From assembly GCF_019399895.1 (NCBI RefSeq), contig NC_091886.1, positions 2,976,001-3,040,000 of the forward strand: a stretch of 64,000 nt of DNA. The letters are read 5' to 3'. Below are positions 11,853 through 24,800 of the stretch, piece by piece. The position numbers and the translations under genes were made by a program. This DNA is from Cardiocondyla obscurior (Eukaryota; Arthropoda; Insecta; Hymenoptera; Formicidae). Positions within the stretch are counted from its first letter, which is position 1. Every line of letters begins with the position of its first letter. Under the pieces are notes generated by a model, which worked only from the letters and a program-made list of their open reading frames with translations, did no database searches and was not told where the DNA came from.

Positions 11853-14800
11853 ATGTTCTGCGCGGAGGGCTCGTCGTCGAAGGGCAGCTTCTTGCAACAG
11901 AAAAAGGCCGCGCGTGAGGATCGAGCTCACGAGAAGCGCAGAGAAGCCGCGGCCACTCTAGTCCAGGCCCACGTTCGCGCTTGGCTGGCTCGTGTTCGCT
12001 TTACCAAGAGAATTCTGTAAGTATAGGACGGATCGCTAACGCGCGCACAGCCGTGCACGAGCCATTGTTTACGCGGAAATATACGGTGCAAGTAAAAGCT
12101 AGTATTGCGCTGCATTGAACTTGATTATGTAGATGATTGATGTAGCTTTGTAAATTTATAAGTTATCTATCCAGTATGAATAAATACTGTTTAAGCATAA
12201 AAGCAGATAAAAATTATTGTTATTTGACAGTTATCTTTGTTTTCAGAGAAGAATTTGATAACAACTTTCACGATGACGCCAACATTGACAATGTAACAAT
12301 AGAACTGAAACCAGCTCTAGAAGTGTACAGAGTCATTTCTAGATTTTTGTTAATTTATAAAAAAGAAAGAGATGAGGAGAGAATAGAAAGAGTATGCAGG
12401 TAAGAACACACTACATTAATATTTTATATGTTTTTAAAGAAGGATTAAAATAATCAATGTGATCTTTTAGATATCTTGTGCTGACTCTTGATTCCGAATC
12501 TCCAAAGATATCTTATGTTGGAGTAGCACTCAACAAAGATCACTACATATCATGGATATTGCAAATGAAAACAGTTTTATACCATTGCCTCTCTGGCTTG
12601 GACAGTTTAAAGCCAGAGAGGGTATCAGACCACAAATCCATACTGCTACGATTGCATACTTTAGTGAGTTTTACATCGCCGGGAACATGGGCAATACAGA
12701 AGGTGAAGGGTATGGACCAATTAAAGACTGGCATGAGCCAGCTTTGTGCAAACATAATGGGACATCTAGTTAATAATGGATTCTATGCTACTATGCAGGT
12801 AATAACGACGAAATATTATCTAATAGCCCCGATTTATTTTCTAACAACTCTAAGTTACTTTCTCGATTTCAGGCACTTTTGATGAAAGGATTAGGTAGAG
12901 CTAAAATCGCTTTGAAACCGGTTACGCTTTCCGCTGCAGTTACCCTAACACTACGACCACTGATCTCTTCGCAAATGTCTGACAAGCTGGTATCTTTGTT
13001 CCTAATTAACATCTTTAGCGTGCCAGCTCTGGTTTATCATCTAAATATATTGTCACCTGAGGTAGAAATAAAAAAAAATTTACCGACTTCGAAGAAATTT
13101 ACCGAATATACATTATAGTATTTCCTTGAGTATGCAAAATTTCTAATGTATATTTGCAGTGCATTTCAGCGTTCATAACGAATAATTTGTTCGCGAGGAG
13201 CTTGGAATTGCTAAATTCTGAACAGAATTTAAGGATTGTCTTTAACGCTTTGGAGGGCAGTTATGCACTTTGTTTGCTTGCTAACTTGATACAACTGGCG
13301 AATATCGAAAGGGAAGAAGTACTAAAAGAACTTTGCTTTCCTTCTTTTACGGTAAGCCATATATAAAGCTTTTTTATTACGCATATAAATAACCTCGTAA
13401 ATTATTTTCAGTTTGTTGTAACAAGAATGTTAGAGGCATGTCAACAATACGTAGTTGCCAAACGAAGTAATTTAACGCATTGGCACCCCGTATTAGGTTG
13501 GTTTGCACAGACGATCGACATTTCGTTACAAGATGCAACTCCTTCAGTAAAGGTTCAACTTGCTTGTCTTTGGACAGGCAGGATTGTTACGCATTTAATC
13601 GGTAAGATTTATTAATTTTACATATCTTGATATCCTTTATAAAGAATTATAACTTATAAATAAAATATGATATTTGCATTAATATCAAATAAAAATTAAT
13701 TCACCCTTTTTTTTTCTTGTTTTTTAGAGCAACCGCTAACTGAATTCGTTGAAAAAGAGGTACCACCTCCAGTGGAGCAACAAAGTACCTCTTCCTTAGG
13801 TGCCAATATTTTCCGACGAGCGTTTCTTGAGGCTCGCACTAATAGAAACAATAGTACCAAGAATTATCGGAAACTGGGCAGCTCGGAAGCTACTAAGATA
13901 GCTCTGATCTGCTCTTTGTATCAAACGGCATTGCATACGTTAACGCAAATGAAGATTGAAATATTGACGGGTATATATATAACGAATTAACGTGTAATTA
14001 CGCAAGATAATATATGCAAATAATATATTAACTAATAACATGCATATGCAAAAACAGGATTATGCTACCAAGGTAAAATTCTTTATCACATGTGGCTATT
14101 TCTGACGACTCTGGGGCCACACTGTGGTTTGAAAGCGTTTCTAGATCTCTTGGCGGCAAACACTAAATGCACAGCACCTGAATTTCAGATGTTAATATTA
14201 TTTGCCGACTGTATGACACATTATGTTACGTAAGTGATATAATTTTCTCGATAATCGATTTTATTAGACGTTAATTTCTCGATTTTTTAATTTCAGTATT
14301 TTAGACGACATGGAAATGTATGAGCAACAAGATCCTTTCAAACTCACTGATTTTATTACTATGTCATATTTTTTAAATCAATTTTTGTACAAAGCGGTTC
14401 TCACTAATTTATTCGGTAAGTTGAATTATTTATGTCTTTTTTTTTAGTATTGTAGAATTAATGCATAAAATACAATATATATATTAAAAATTTGGAATGT
14501 TACAGATGTTAAGTCGGTATCCAGTAATCCTTTATTCATTTCACTTTATATTCTTTTAATGGCAATTTATCGACGTGACTGTCGCAGAACGTTTTGTCCA
14601 GAAGGTCACTGGTTAGCCAAGTTAAGTATATATTATATTATTAGAGTATATGTAGTTACAGGTATACATTTACAGTTATTATAATTCAGAATTTGTTTTT
14701 TTTTTTAATATAGGAAGTACGAGTATCTGGCTTCTTGGCCGATTTGGAAAAAGGAAGACGCGGCGCAGCGCTTTTACTTTCAAAAATGCCTCATGTTATT

Positions 14801-16825
14801 CCCCATTCCGAGCGAGTTGTATTATTTCGCAAGCACATAGCTGATGAAAAAGCAGTGATGGGTTTAACTGAGAGCGCTTGTAACAGTCCACCAACTACTC
14901 TCATCGTCGTGCACAGGTTTATTGACACGTTTTTTTATTTATTTTACGATTTTTACTTTGTTTAAAAAAATTAATTTTTCCCTCTTTTAAATACGATATA
15001 TGCTTTAACATTATTTTATAATTGTTTGCATTTTTTTTTTCTTTTAATTATTATAAGATATCTTTTTAATAGAACACGGATAGTCGAGGACGGATATAGA
15101 CAATTAGCGATGCTGCCATCCCAAGCACTAAAAGGTGTTATTAGGGTACGTTTCGTGAACGAGCAAGGTCTAGCCGAGGCTGGCATTGATCAGGATGGAG
15201 TTTTCAAGGAATTTTTAGAAGAGACAATAAAACGAGTATTCGATCCATCTTTGAACTTGTTCAAAGCTACCAGCGAAAACCGACTTTATCCATCTCCCAC
15301 GTCTTTTATGCAAGACAATCACTTGCAGTTATTTGAGTTCGTCGGTCGAATGCTTGGTAAAGCGGTTTACGAGGTAAATTTTTGTCTAATTAAGTAAATT
15401 AATTAGAAATGACAGCTTTAAAATTATATGAACACGATTATAATAGACAAAAAATATTAAATAATAAAATATTAAAAAAAATAGAGTGTATAATGTTCCG
15501 CATTATTATAAGTATGCAATTTAATAATTATTTGTGATTGTTAAAGTCGTTAATAATTTTATCTAACTTAAACTGTAAAAAAAATATATATTATATATAT
15601 GATTTCAAATAACATCGATTTTTTCGCAGCAATCGATCTCTTATTACTTTTTAGGGTATTGTCGTAGACGTGCCTTTCGCATCATTCTTCGTCTCGCAAT
15701 TTTCCGGACAAACAGGCGGTGCATTATACAGTTGGCTGGATGAGCTTGCTTCGCTAGATCGCGATCTCTATCGTAGTTTGACTTTAGTAAAGCATTACAA
15801 GGGCGATATTCGTCAGTTGGAGTTGACGTTCTCTCTCGACGAAGATGTGCTCGGCAAGCTAGTTACGCATGAACTGATTGCTGGCGGCCGCACCACCGCC
15901 GTGACTAATCAGAACAAGATTCAATATATCCACCACATGGCACACTATAGAATGTATCACCAGATTAAGGAGCAAACAACCGCCTTTATCAAGGGGTTCC
16001 GCTCGATTATTAATCCCGAATGGCTATCGTTGTTTTCGACGCCCGAGGTAATGACTTATAATTATTGTTAGTGCAAGCTATGATTAAAATATCAGAACTA
16101 AGTAAATAGCATAGGATTATTAATTAAAAAAATCGATATAAATTTGATTAATCGAATATGATAATTACGTATTACTGTTTAAGTAATTATGTAATGTGTA
16201 CGCTTTTACAGTTACAAAGATTAATTTCGGGTGATAATGTACCTTTGGATTTGCGAGATTTACGAAGGCATACACAATATTACGGGGGATTTCACGACAG
16301 TCATCGAGTGGTATGTTGGCTGTGGGACATCTTAGAGAAAGACTTTACGGAAGAAGAAAGAGGCTTGTTCTTAAAGGTACCGATTACAATATAGCTCAAC
16401 AATTTTCTCGAGATATTAATATATGTTATCGATTTTAATAATTTTTGTAACGATTATAACAGTTTGTGACAAGTTGCTCGAAATCTCCTTTGCTGGGTTT
16501 CGCTCATCTAGAGCCACCTTTCTCTATACGATGCGTGGAGGTCTGTGACGACGAAGATACTGGTGACACTATTGGTATAATTATTGAATTCTTAAAATAA
16601 TTTTAAAACTAGTCAACCTTTACACAACTAGATAATTAATTTTGTCATCTAGGCAGCGTAATTAGAGGTTTCTTTACGATTCGGAAAAAGGACCCGCAGA
16701 ACCGACTACCCACCTCGTCAACATGTTTCAACTTGCTGAAGCTGCCGAATTATCAGAAGAAAAGTACATTGCGAGAGAAACTACGTTATGCCGTTACCAG
16801 CAACACTGGTTTTGAACTCTCTTAA
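11853..16825 (+). CDS. UBE3B: Ubiquitin-protein ligase E3B (HECT-type E3)
   Basis: UBE3B accepts ubiquitin from an E2 onto a HECT cysteine and passes it to substrates. Mammalian UBE3B binds calmodulin through its IQ motif and is partly mitochondrial. Sixteen exons (11853-12016, 12247-12399, 12471-12798, 12873-13061, 13160-13351, 13412-13601, 13728-13970, 14058-14229, 14297-14415, 14506-14625, 14718-14916, 15073-15373, 15655-16047, 16212-16376, 16463-16574, 16653-16825) total 3213 bases, about 1070 aa against about 1068 in human. The IQ motif VQAHVRAWLARVR lies near residue 38. Conserved middle blocks include NLTHWHPVLGWF, LYQTALHTLTQMKIEILTG and MPHVIPHSERVVLFR. The HECT domain fills the last 370 residues, with EAGIDQDGVFKEFLEE, LYPSPTSF and EFVGRMLGKAVYEGIVVDVP. 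The catalytic cysteine sits in LPTSSTCFNLLKLPNY (TGT at 16724-16726). The C-terminus is NTGFELS. The junction at 14625/14718 is the only ambiguous one. The protein looks intact. Confidence 0.96.
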
Positions 16826-19800
16826 GTGTTACCAGTTGTATATTTCTAACCGAGAAGGAACGAGTGAAGAATTGTGTGAGATTGTCAAAATATCAGGTGA
16901 CATTTTTCGATAATTGAATGAAAATTCGATTAGCTGGTGGATCACGCCGAGTGATTTTGCAGAGATTAAAAGCCGACACAAGATGGATACCTCAAATTTG
17001 ACGCTATTTAAAGTGACGTTGAGTGATGCCTAAACTGCCCTTATCTCCACCCGATGCATATCTACAACCTGATTAAATGCATCTTAATTAATCGCTATTT
17101 AAATGCATATTGTTTTTTAAGCAGTGCGAACGTTTTAGAGAAGATACTCAACAATGTTAGCTTTTCTTTGGCAAAACATTGAGATTTTAATATTATGCGG
17201 GAGTCCACGAAATTATAAAGCAACATGTACAACATCAAGGTACACAATAACGAGTCTGTGGGTAGATAAGCGATTAGATACGTATTAAGTTTCATCGTAT
17301 GATGAGGGCTAAGTAATTTAGGGTAAAGCCTGTTTATGACGTTCATCTCTGCGATATACTACAGGCATATATTACCGATGTGAAATATACCATACCTCAT
17401 GAGCTTAATACCGCTGAGATAATTGTGCGCTTGTTAGTGAATAGAATCGTTAATCAACATTACATTAAGATCGGGAGTGGCGGATATTTAAATTTATTTT
17501 CATAGGTAATATTAAGATAACGTTTGTTATAACTCTTTTGAGTGAACATTCAGTCACGTATAAAATTGAATAAATAAGCAGAAACAGTGACTATATCCAC
17601 AGTTTGGAAGGAAAAAAAAAGTCATAATATCTTAATTATTGCATTTTAAACTATCGTGGATATATAATCTTTTATAAAAATTTTACAAAACTGACGGTCT
17701 GCACTGTTTATTGATTCAATTAAATTTGCGTTTGCACTTCGAAAGAGTTTCACCACTCCCGCATTTGCAAAAGAACATTTTCGAAGCTAGGGGATGCCTT
17801 ATCGACGAATCAGCGCGCGTGCGAAATTAATGTCTGTGAGCAATCAAAAAAGGATTTGCAAATTTTTAAAAGTTTTCCCCGATACAAAAAAATAGAATTA
17901 AATGGGGGAAGCCGTAATCTATTTTAAAAGCTATTTTCTCAAGATTTTTGTACAGACTATTGGTGCAACGTGCAATATGATCTAAAGGAGTTTCCACGAG
18001 CGCTCACGAATGAGTAATCCCCGGGGTTCGTTCCGAAAAAGATTATGATAAAAGTCTTATTGTATTTAACACGAAAATTGAAAAGCTGTTTCGAATATTC
18101 GTAATGAGAAACTGGCCGAATAGTAAAATATTAGAGACCGAAAGAAAAGAGGAAAAACAAAGAGAAATGTATTTTCTTAATTTTGGAATAATACATATTT
18201 TTCTTCAATTTATCTCTAGTAAAACTATCATCGTGACAAATAAGTGAAAGAACAAAAATTTGATAAAAGAAAAAGCCGAACTGTGCAGGCGGATAAAGTC
18301 GACAAATAAACCTTTAGAATACTTTATAATTTTTACATTAACAATTTTATTTTAATTTTTGATAACTTTTCTTGCCGATGTATTTATTATTACGATTGTT
18401 ATCCGTAAGGAATTTTAATAATCAGCCCAATTGCTTGAACAATCTTTGTCTTGTTTTACTGAAATTTAATAGACCGACGAAAAGTGTATTTTATTTCACG
18501 ACGACGTGAACTAGACGAAGGTTTCATCCACAAAATTCGCTGTAGCCACTTGCTTGTGCGGGATACACATATGTTTATCAATATGAAGAGAAGAAAGAGA
18601 TCATAAGAACTGTGGTATTCTGCGCGAGATGTGAAGTCTCTAATAATATATTATTACTGTTTTTGCCTTTCGGAACGTGTTCTTCTAATAAACAACAATA
18701 TGAGAGACTATAACGAAGGGACAATTCGATGACAGACCAAAGAGTAAAAGGCGAATGATTCGTGAGATGTAATCTTTGCATATTTTCTTACATGATTAGG
18801 TGTTCGTTGCAAGCGTTCTGTAAACCTGCGCTCACGCTCGCCGTGATTCAAATTACTCTGACAATGAGATGCAATTGGGTAAAGGAAAAAAAAAAAGAAG
18901 AAGAAAAAATGATAAGCCGCATTAGAAGACGTTTGTACGTACAACTTTGCTTTTCAAAAAGAACCTGAAAACCCGTCCTTTTAGAACGAATAATGTAACA
19001 TTGCTGAGTTTGTAAAAGCAATATACTTTGCAATGTATTTGTTAATTCAGCCTTAATGTGTTCGTGCAATATTTCGGCGGATTATATGTATATAATTTTA
19101 TTACCCGTTATTTTATTTGCATAATATATGTTCGACGCAAGGTTATATTTATATAATGTTACCGCGATTATTGCATTTGCTTTATCGACGAGACATTGCG
19201 TGAGCGTGGGATTGTGTACATTTATTAAAGCGGAGCAGCGAGGCGCTCCGTTTCATGTTTGCTGTAAGAGCGATAAAATTTAAAGGACGGTTATCGATAT
19301 AAGTATAGATTTAAGATTGGCGTATCGAACGGGAAACTTGCGATTGTAAAATAACTTTGTCGCGGTAATGAGCCTGTACACCTGCGGAGTTCGACAATTA
19401 ACGGACCAGATTTCGTCGCGAAGAAATAAAAGGAAACGAGAAGCGTATCAAACGTCACAAATGTAACGTTACAGCGTGAGTTTCTCTTATACATATACAA
19501 TCGTAAAGCGGATGAAAACGCATTGTGTTAATCGCCCGTTTTCGATTATGCAATGACCGCCCCCGCTTGCCGTTTATAATCGACGATTTAAGTTATTAAG
19601 ATTATGTGTATAAGGAGAGAAAATACTGTATAAGGTCGGGGAGAGACCCGCTAATTTCGTATGGCCAGAAACTGGCAACAATCGTGTAAATATATATACA
19701 CACGTTGCAAACGCTCTTGCGTTAATGTCGCGTGCATTCGCTTTCCTTTCATTATGCAACCGATCCCTTCTTATTAACGCGGAAAGGAACGCAAACAGAA

Positions 19801-20305
19801 GGGATAAAACCCGAATCGCCAAGAAAGAAAAACAGGGGCAGAGATAACAGTTCTCGGAGGTGATGATTTCGAGACCGATCAGTATCGGTTGTTCGGTTCT
19901 CGCAACGGAAGTCCCCCCCTCATTATTATCACGTATCTGTCCCATGTAAAAAAAAAGGAAAATAAAGAAAAGAAATTAGGTCAGAAGAAAGAAGCCTACA
20001 AACATTGCATTTTACAGTTTCGATAATCGCAATGGTATACAAAATTGACCGGTATCGACGCGTGCATATCACGTTACAGGGCTTGAATTAAATAGTTTTC
20101 ACGTCATAATCTTATTAACGTTGTTATCTGCAAAAGAGTCGGAAGAGAAGCTTCATTCTCATTAACGAAAATCGCTAGAAAGACGCATTTTTCTTAGGTT
20201 TTCATCCATTTTTTCATGCAAAATAGGGAGTTAGCATAGGTAAGAGAGAGAAAGGTAGCTAAGCCTGACAAAGAGGAGAGATTGGATTCATCGGCGACAG
20301 ACGGA
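16826..20305. other. Intergenic region between UBE3B and nemo
   Basis: The first part holds the UBE3B 3' UTR; AATAAA at 17569-17574 is the first clear plus-strand poly(A) signal after the stop. The remaining 2.7 kb is moderately AT-rich with A-runs near 18,887-18,907. I see no conserved protein, tRNA or repeat family. Open frames here are short and their composition is unlike protein. Confidence 0.45.
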
Positions 20306-21697
20306 GCGCATGCGCGGCAGGTCACATGATCGCCTTTGTGCTTGCCATTCCGCGAATCACAGCTGGACAACGTCAGTAGCCAGCAAGCTTCGACTGCGGG
20401 TGGACGTGTTTCTCGTCGGCGGAGCGCGGCTCGATCCTCCCGTCGCGGCTACGCGAGAGACTCTCCTCTTTTCCCCTCTTCCCTCCCCTTCTCCCCCTCT
20501 GTGTCTCGCAGTGCGCGTGTGTTTCTCTCTTTCCCTCCACCTCTCACCTTTGCCCGTCTGTCGCTTATCTGTCAACCCCTTGTGCTCGCGGCGTGTGTCG
20601 TCGCGCGTGTCGTTGACTCGATCGCGAGGGACATTTCTCTCTCCCTTCGCCGCGCGCGTTTGGCTTCCCAGTGAGTGCCTCGGTGCCGCTCGCTGCCGTC
20701 CCGCGTGTGTGCACCGCAAAGAGAGAGAAAAAGAGAACGAGCTCCCGCTCTCACGGGGAGACGATTCACCGAGCAAAGTGGGCAAAGTGATAGTGTCGGC
20801 GGCTCTTCGCGGGAGGAGGGTCCGTACGAGCGAGGGAACGTCGTGCCGGAACGCACCCACGGCGGTGGACTCGGCGGCGAACGCGTCCGCGTATCTCAGG
20901 AACAAGTGCTGCCTTCCGTTCCTCCGCCACGTTTTTTGTGCCCCCTTGGGACCGCGACGTTCAGGAGTCGGCCCGGACGACGTCACTGGAGAAACTCGTC
21001 GGCCGCGAGTGACGGACGCAGCGAGAGAGCGCAGCGGACCGTGATTGGAATACGCGCGGAGTGCCAGCGGGCGTGTGTGCGTGGGCGCGCACGCTCGTGC
21101 GTGAATGGATGCGTGCGTCAAACATAACCTAACCTAACCTGAGCGTCGCCAGGCGCGCTTAAGTGGCGTTCGTTGTCACGCTCGCGACATCGTTTGCGAC
21201 GGGGGGCGCGTATTTCATACATGCGGATGTGTACGTGCGCCGTCGGGAGCGCGGATATAGGCTCGCCGTGATCGCGGATCGAACAGGCGCGGCGATAATA
21301 ACGGTGCCGATTGTGCGGACGCGCGCGACGGCGAGGAGAGGCAGCCGGGGATCACCACGTCGTCGTCGTCGTCGTTGCTTATCTCGGCGCGATAAAGGAC
21401 GCCGTTCGCGCGCGTGTGTCGCGTCATCGCTGTCTCCCTCGTGACCCGCGCGAGTGAGTGAAAGTGCAAATCGTGCGGCGAGGCGGCGCGTGTCATCCTC
21501 ATCGGACGTCGCGCCAGAGAAGAGGAGAAATATGCCGGTTGCGTGAGGAAACCCCGAGAGATCCAGCAGCCCGATCCGACTCGCCCGGCGATCAAGTACG
21601 CGGCAACGGAACGCGGCGATAACGGTGGCTCGCCTGCTCGCGTGGCCGAGGTGGCACGGCCCGTAAAGTGGGGCCGGACGGGCCAGCGAGTGCTTTG
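20306..21697 (+). promoter_or_regulatory. nemo promoter and long 5' UTR, CpG-rich
   Basis: An abrupt rise in GC and CpG begins near 20,300. GCGCATGCGC at 20306-20315 is a perfect NRF1/Erect-wing palindrome, and TCACATGA at 20322-20329 is an M-box-like E-box. CT-rich tracts follow at 20460-20560. GACGTCACTGG near 20980 contains a CRE-type core. Long open frames on both strands (for example 20310-21044 and the complement of 20357-21121) are arginine- and serine-rich without domains, as expected from CpG-rich non-coding DNA. The transcription start is not certain. Confidence 0.5.
21125..21140 (+). repeat. Short telomere-type (AACCT)n array
   Basis: TAACCTAACCTAACCT is three units of AACCT, the complement of the insect telomeric unit TTAGG. 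It lies within the nemo 5' region, far too short to be a telomere. Confidence 0.8.
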
Positions 21698-21807
21698 ATG
21701 GCAGTGGTTGGGCCCAGCCGGCACTCGCGAGTGTCCATGAGCGTCTCCATACCGCTGATGCAGGGCGGCGGGGCGGGGGCGACCGGCGCCGGCGGCGGGG
21801 GTGCCGG

Positions 21808-21838
<31 letters not shown>

Positions 21839-24800
21839 GGGGCCCATCCGGGCCAGGCGGTCCTCGCAGCCGCGGCCGCAGCCGCGGCCGCGGCCCAGGC
21901 AGCTCCCCCCACGTACTACCACCCCGCGGCTCCTGCACCCCCGCCCCCACCGCCTGCCCAGGATCCCGTACAGCCTGACCGACCCATCGGCTACGGGGCC
22001 TTCGGCGTCGTCTGGTGAGTCTCTGTTCTTTACGTCTATCTATCTGCTTCTCCGACTTTACGATCTGGCGTCAGCTGATTCGCCGCTACGCGCCGAAACG
22101 ACGGGCGCGAATGGAACTCTTCTCGCGCTCGCTTTTCGCACGTTTGAACCGCGAATGAGAAATTTTTTTCGGGCCTCGGTCCTCGAAAGAGAAACTTGAC
22201 GAGAAAGTTTACGAAGGCGTACAGTTTTATATCTCGCGCGAGTTATTTTTTTTTTTTTTTTAAGATGCACTTTGGCAGGTGTTTTGGAAGATGGTTTACG
22301 TTATTACGTCGGTTTTGTCCCTCCGTTTCGTTGTTTTCAGAGCCCGCGGGAGAGTCGTCTCACTACGTCGCGAATGTACAGCACATTTAGATAGCGTTAT
22401 CTTTTTAGCGAGGCCTCTGGGTGCGCGCGCGTAAACGATGTCCCGGTAGAAAGTGGAGCGACGAGTTGCGGCAATCGCGATCACTCGCGCAAAGTGTATT
22501 CCGCTAGGTGAGAGCGAACCTCGCAGGAGGAAACTCGTTTGCTCTTTTCCACGTTTAGCGCGAGATCTCCCACCTGACTTCCGTTTGTTTTCCCCGCTCT
22601 TTTTTTTTTCACGACGGAACAATCAAAAACTCACGCGTAAAAAAGTCGCGACTCGCGAGCTCATCCTATCTCCCGTAAACAACTATTTATCTATCGCCTT
22701 AATTTTTTCTCCTTCTCGCGGAGGGCAATATATCATTCGAAATCAAAATTGCAAAGTCACACGAGAGATCTGCGCCGCGAAACAAATAAATTTAAATCAT
22801 AAATGCATATTTTGTTGCATATAATTATTTTTGATAGTGTTAAAGACGGACGCGCGACGATGTATAAATTTTTATTTATCACGCGCACATTATTCGTGTT
22901 TAGATAATAAATTGCCTTATATGCATCATCGGGTCTGTAGCTTTAGTTACGCGAGACAATATATTTTACGATTTTTTTTTTCTCCCCCCATCGGTAAAAG
23001 GTCAAACGTGTATATCGTTCCTTCTTTTCCACCGTTGATTATTTCGTTGAAAATGTATGTTAAAAATGTAAAATACCACGCGGAACAGAAGGAGCAACGT
23101 CGATAACGTTGGATATTCCAATATTGGCACTTTATAACGAATGAATTAAATCCCCCGCTCTCTTTTATTCGGCATAGAAAATCGGACAAAAAACAAAACA
23201 AAATAATAAAAAAAAAAAAAAAAATTGAATCAGCGTTATAACAATATTTGCGCAACGACACTGTCTATATTTATCGTATACACCCAGTGATATTTATTGC
23301 GGCATTTTTCCGCCCTTTCCCTTCTCTCTCTTTCTCTCTCGCTCCGTCTCTCTAGTAGAATGACTTTTCCCGTGCTTTCTACGACGCGTAAGAAACCGAT
23401 GGTCGGAATTTTTCCGTGCCACATGAACGGAAGCCCGCGGATCTTAAAAACCTTTGTCACAGCGAAGCCAGCGAAGTTTTCATCCGACACCCGCGGGGAG
23501 CGAAGCGACGCGACGGTTTGTCGTGTGAAGTAATTTATTTGATTTATCTACTCTTAAGCAGCGCGCCGCAGCTTTCGCCCGGTTCTGCATCCAAGCGTGC
23601 GAGACGTTCGTTTTAAAATTCCCTTATCTCGTAGGACGTCGTTACGCAGGAAGCGCATTTAAACGGCTACACTGTGTTGTTACGTAGGAAGAGTTTTGGA
23701 ATTAACATTAGATCCCATTGTTATAATAGGAAGCGTTTCCAAATCGACGTCTAATGGAGCTCGAAGCCATTCGACAGTTTCATAATTTAACTTATTAGTT
23801 ATCTAAGATGAGGGTGAACTTTCTTCGCTAAAGCCGGGTAATAAATATTTAAAATTTCGCATAGACCCACCCAAAAAAAGAAAAAAAAAAATATTTCGCA
23901 CTTTTTAACGAGAAAAGAATGTTTCTTTTGGATACAAAATCGCTCTTTGCAATCGGCAAGAATTAAATTTCGGCATACCTGATATCGATCCTCGTTATTT
24001 CAAATTCTTGCTCTTCAACAATGTGTGCGTTAACTGAGCTCGTAAATTTTTCTGAGGCAGGTATCCCTGTAATCGGCGAACAGCCGAATCGCGCGTCGGG
24101 TTTTATCGAGGATTTTAATTTGGGATTTATCTCTTCTTAATATCAGATAAGATTTGTCTATTTGCAAATCGAGTGGATCACCTGGCGCACGAATGAACGA
24201 GATTAAAGTACTTCGATCTTATTCCACCAAGGTGACTGAGAAAAATATAAGGATAAAGAAAGAAAGAAAAAAAAAGAAGTAGGCGAGCAAGTTTCTTTAA
24301 CGCAGTTTAACCGTTTCCACAAGTCTTGCGCTTTTACAACGCTCTCTTATTTTAAGCATTGCAAAATATGACTTTTCCGACGATGAAAATATAATCCAGT
24401 TATTTTATTTAATGTAGTTTAAATTTTTATTAGTTAATCTGTTAGGTACTGCTAATTTGTATATCTTGCACGATTTTAATTGACAGTGGTCTTTCGTTTT
24501 TATGACTACTAATATTTCTTTTTTTTATATATATATATAAAATATTTTAAAAGAACGCGACGTTTATACGAAATACGTAATATAATGTGGGATAAAATAA
24601 TACGTAAAATTAATTTAATATTAAAAAAAAGACACGCGACTACAATTTTATTAGATTTTTTTCTCCCGTTTTGCCGATACAGTCTTCCGATGCGCACGTG
24701 CATACTATAATAATAAACACGAGCACGTGGAGGGCAAGGTCCTAGCATTGACTCCGAACAGTGCTATTGCAGTAAATTGCACAAGCTCGGCTCTCGTTCG

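Noticed and set aside
20310..21121. Long overlapping open frames on both strands (244 and 254 codons) before nemo
   Set aside because: They overlap on opposite strands in CpG-rich DNA with few stop codons. Both translate to Arg/Ser/Ala-rich sequence without domains, and the segment is better explained as the nemo 5' UTR.
21159..21950. 263-codon minus-strand frame over nemo exon 1
   Set aside because: It is a shadow of the GC-rich nemo exon; the plus-strand frame matches NLK and has a correct donor.
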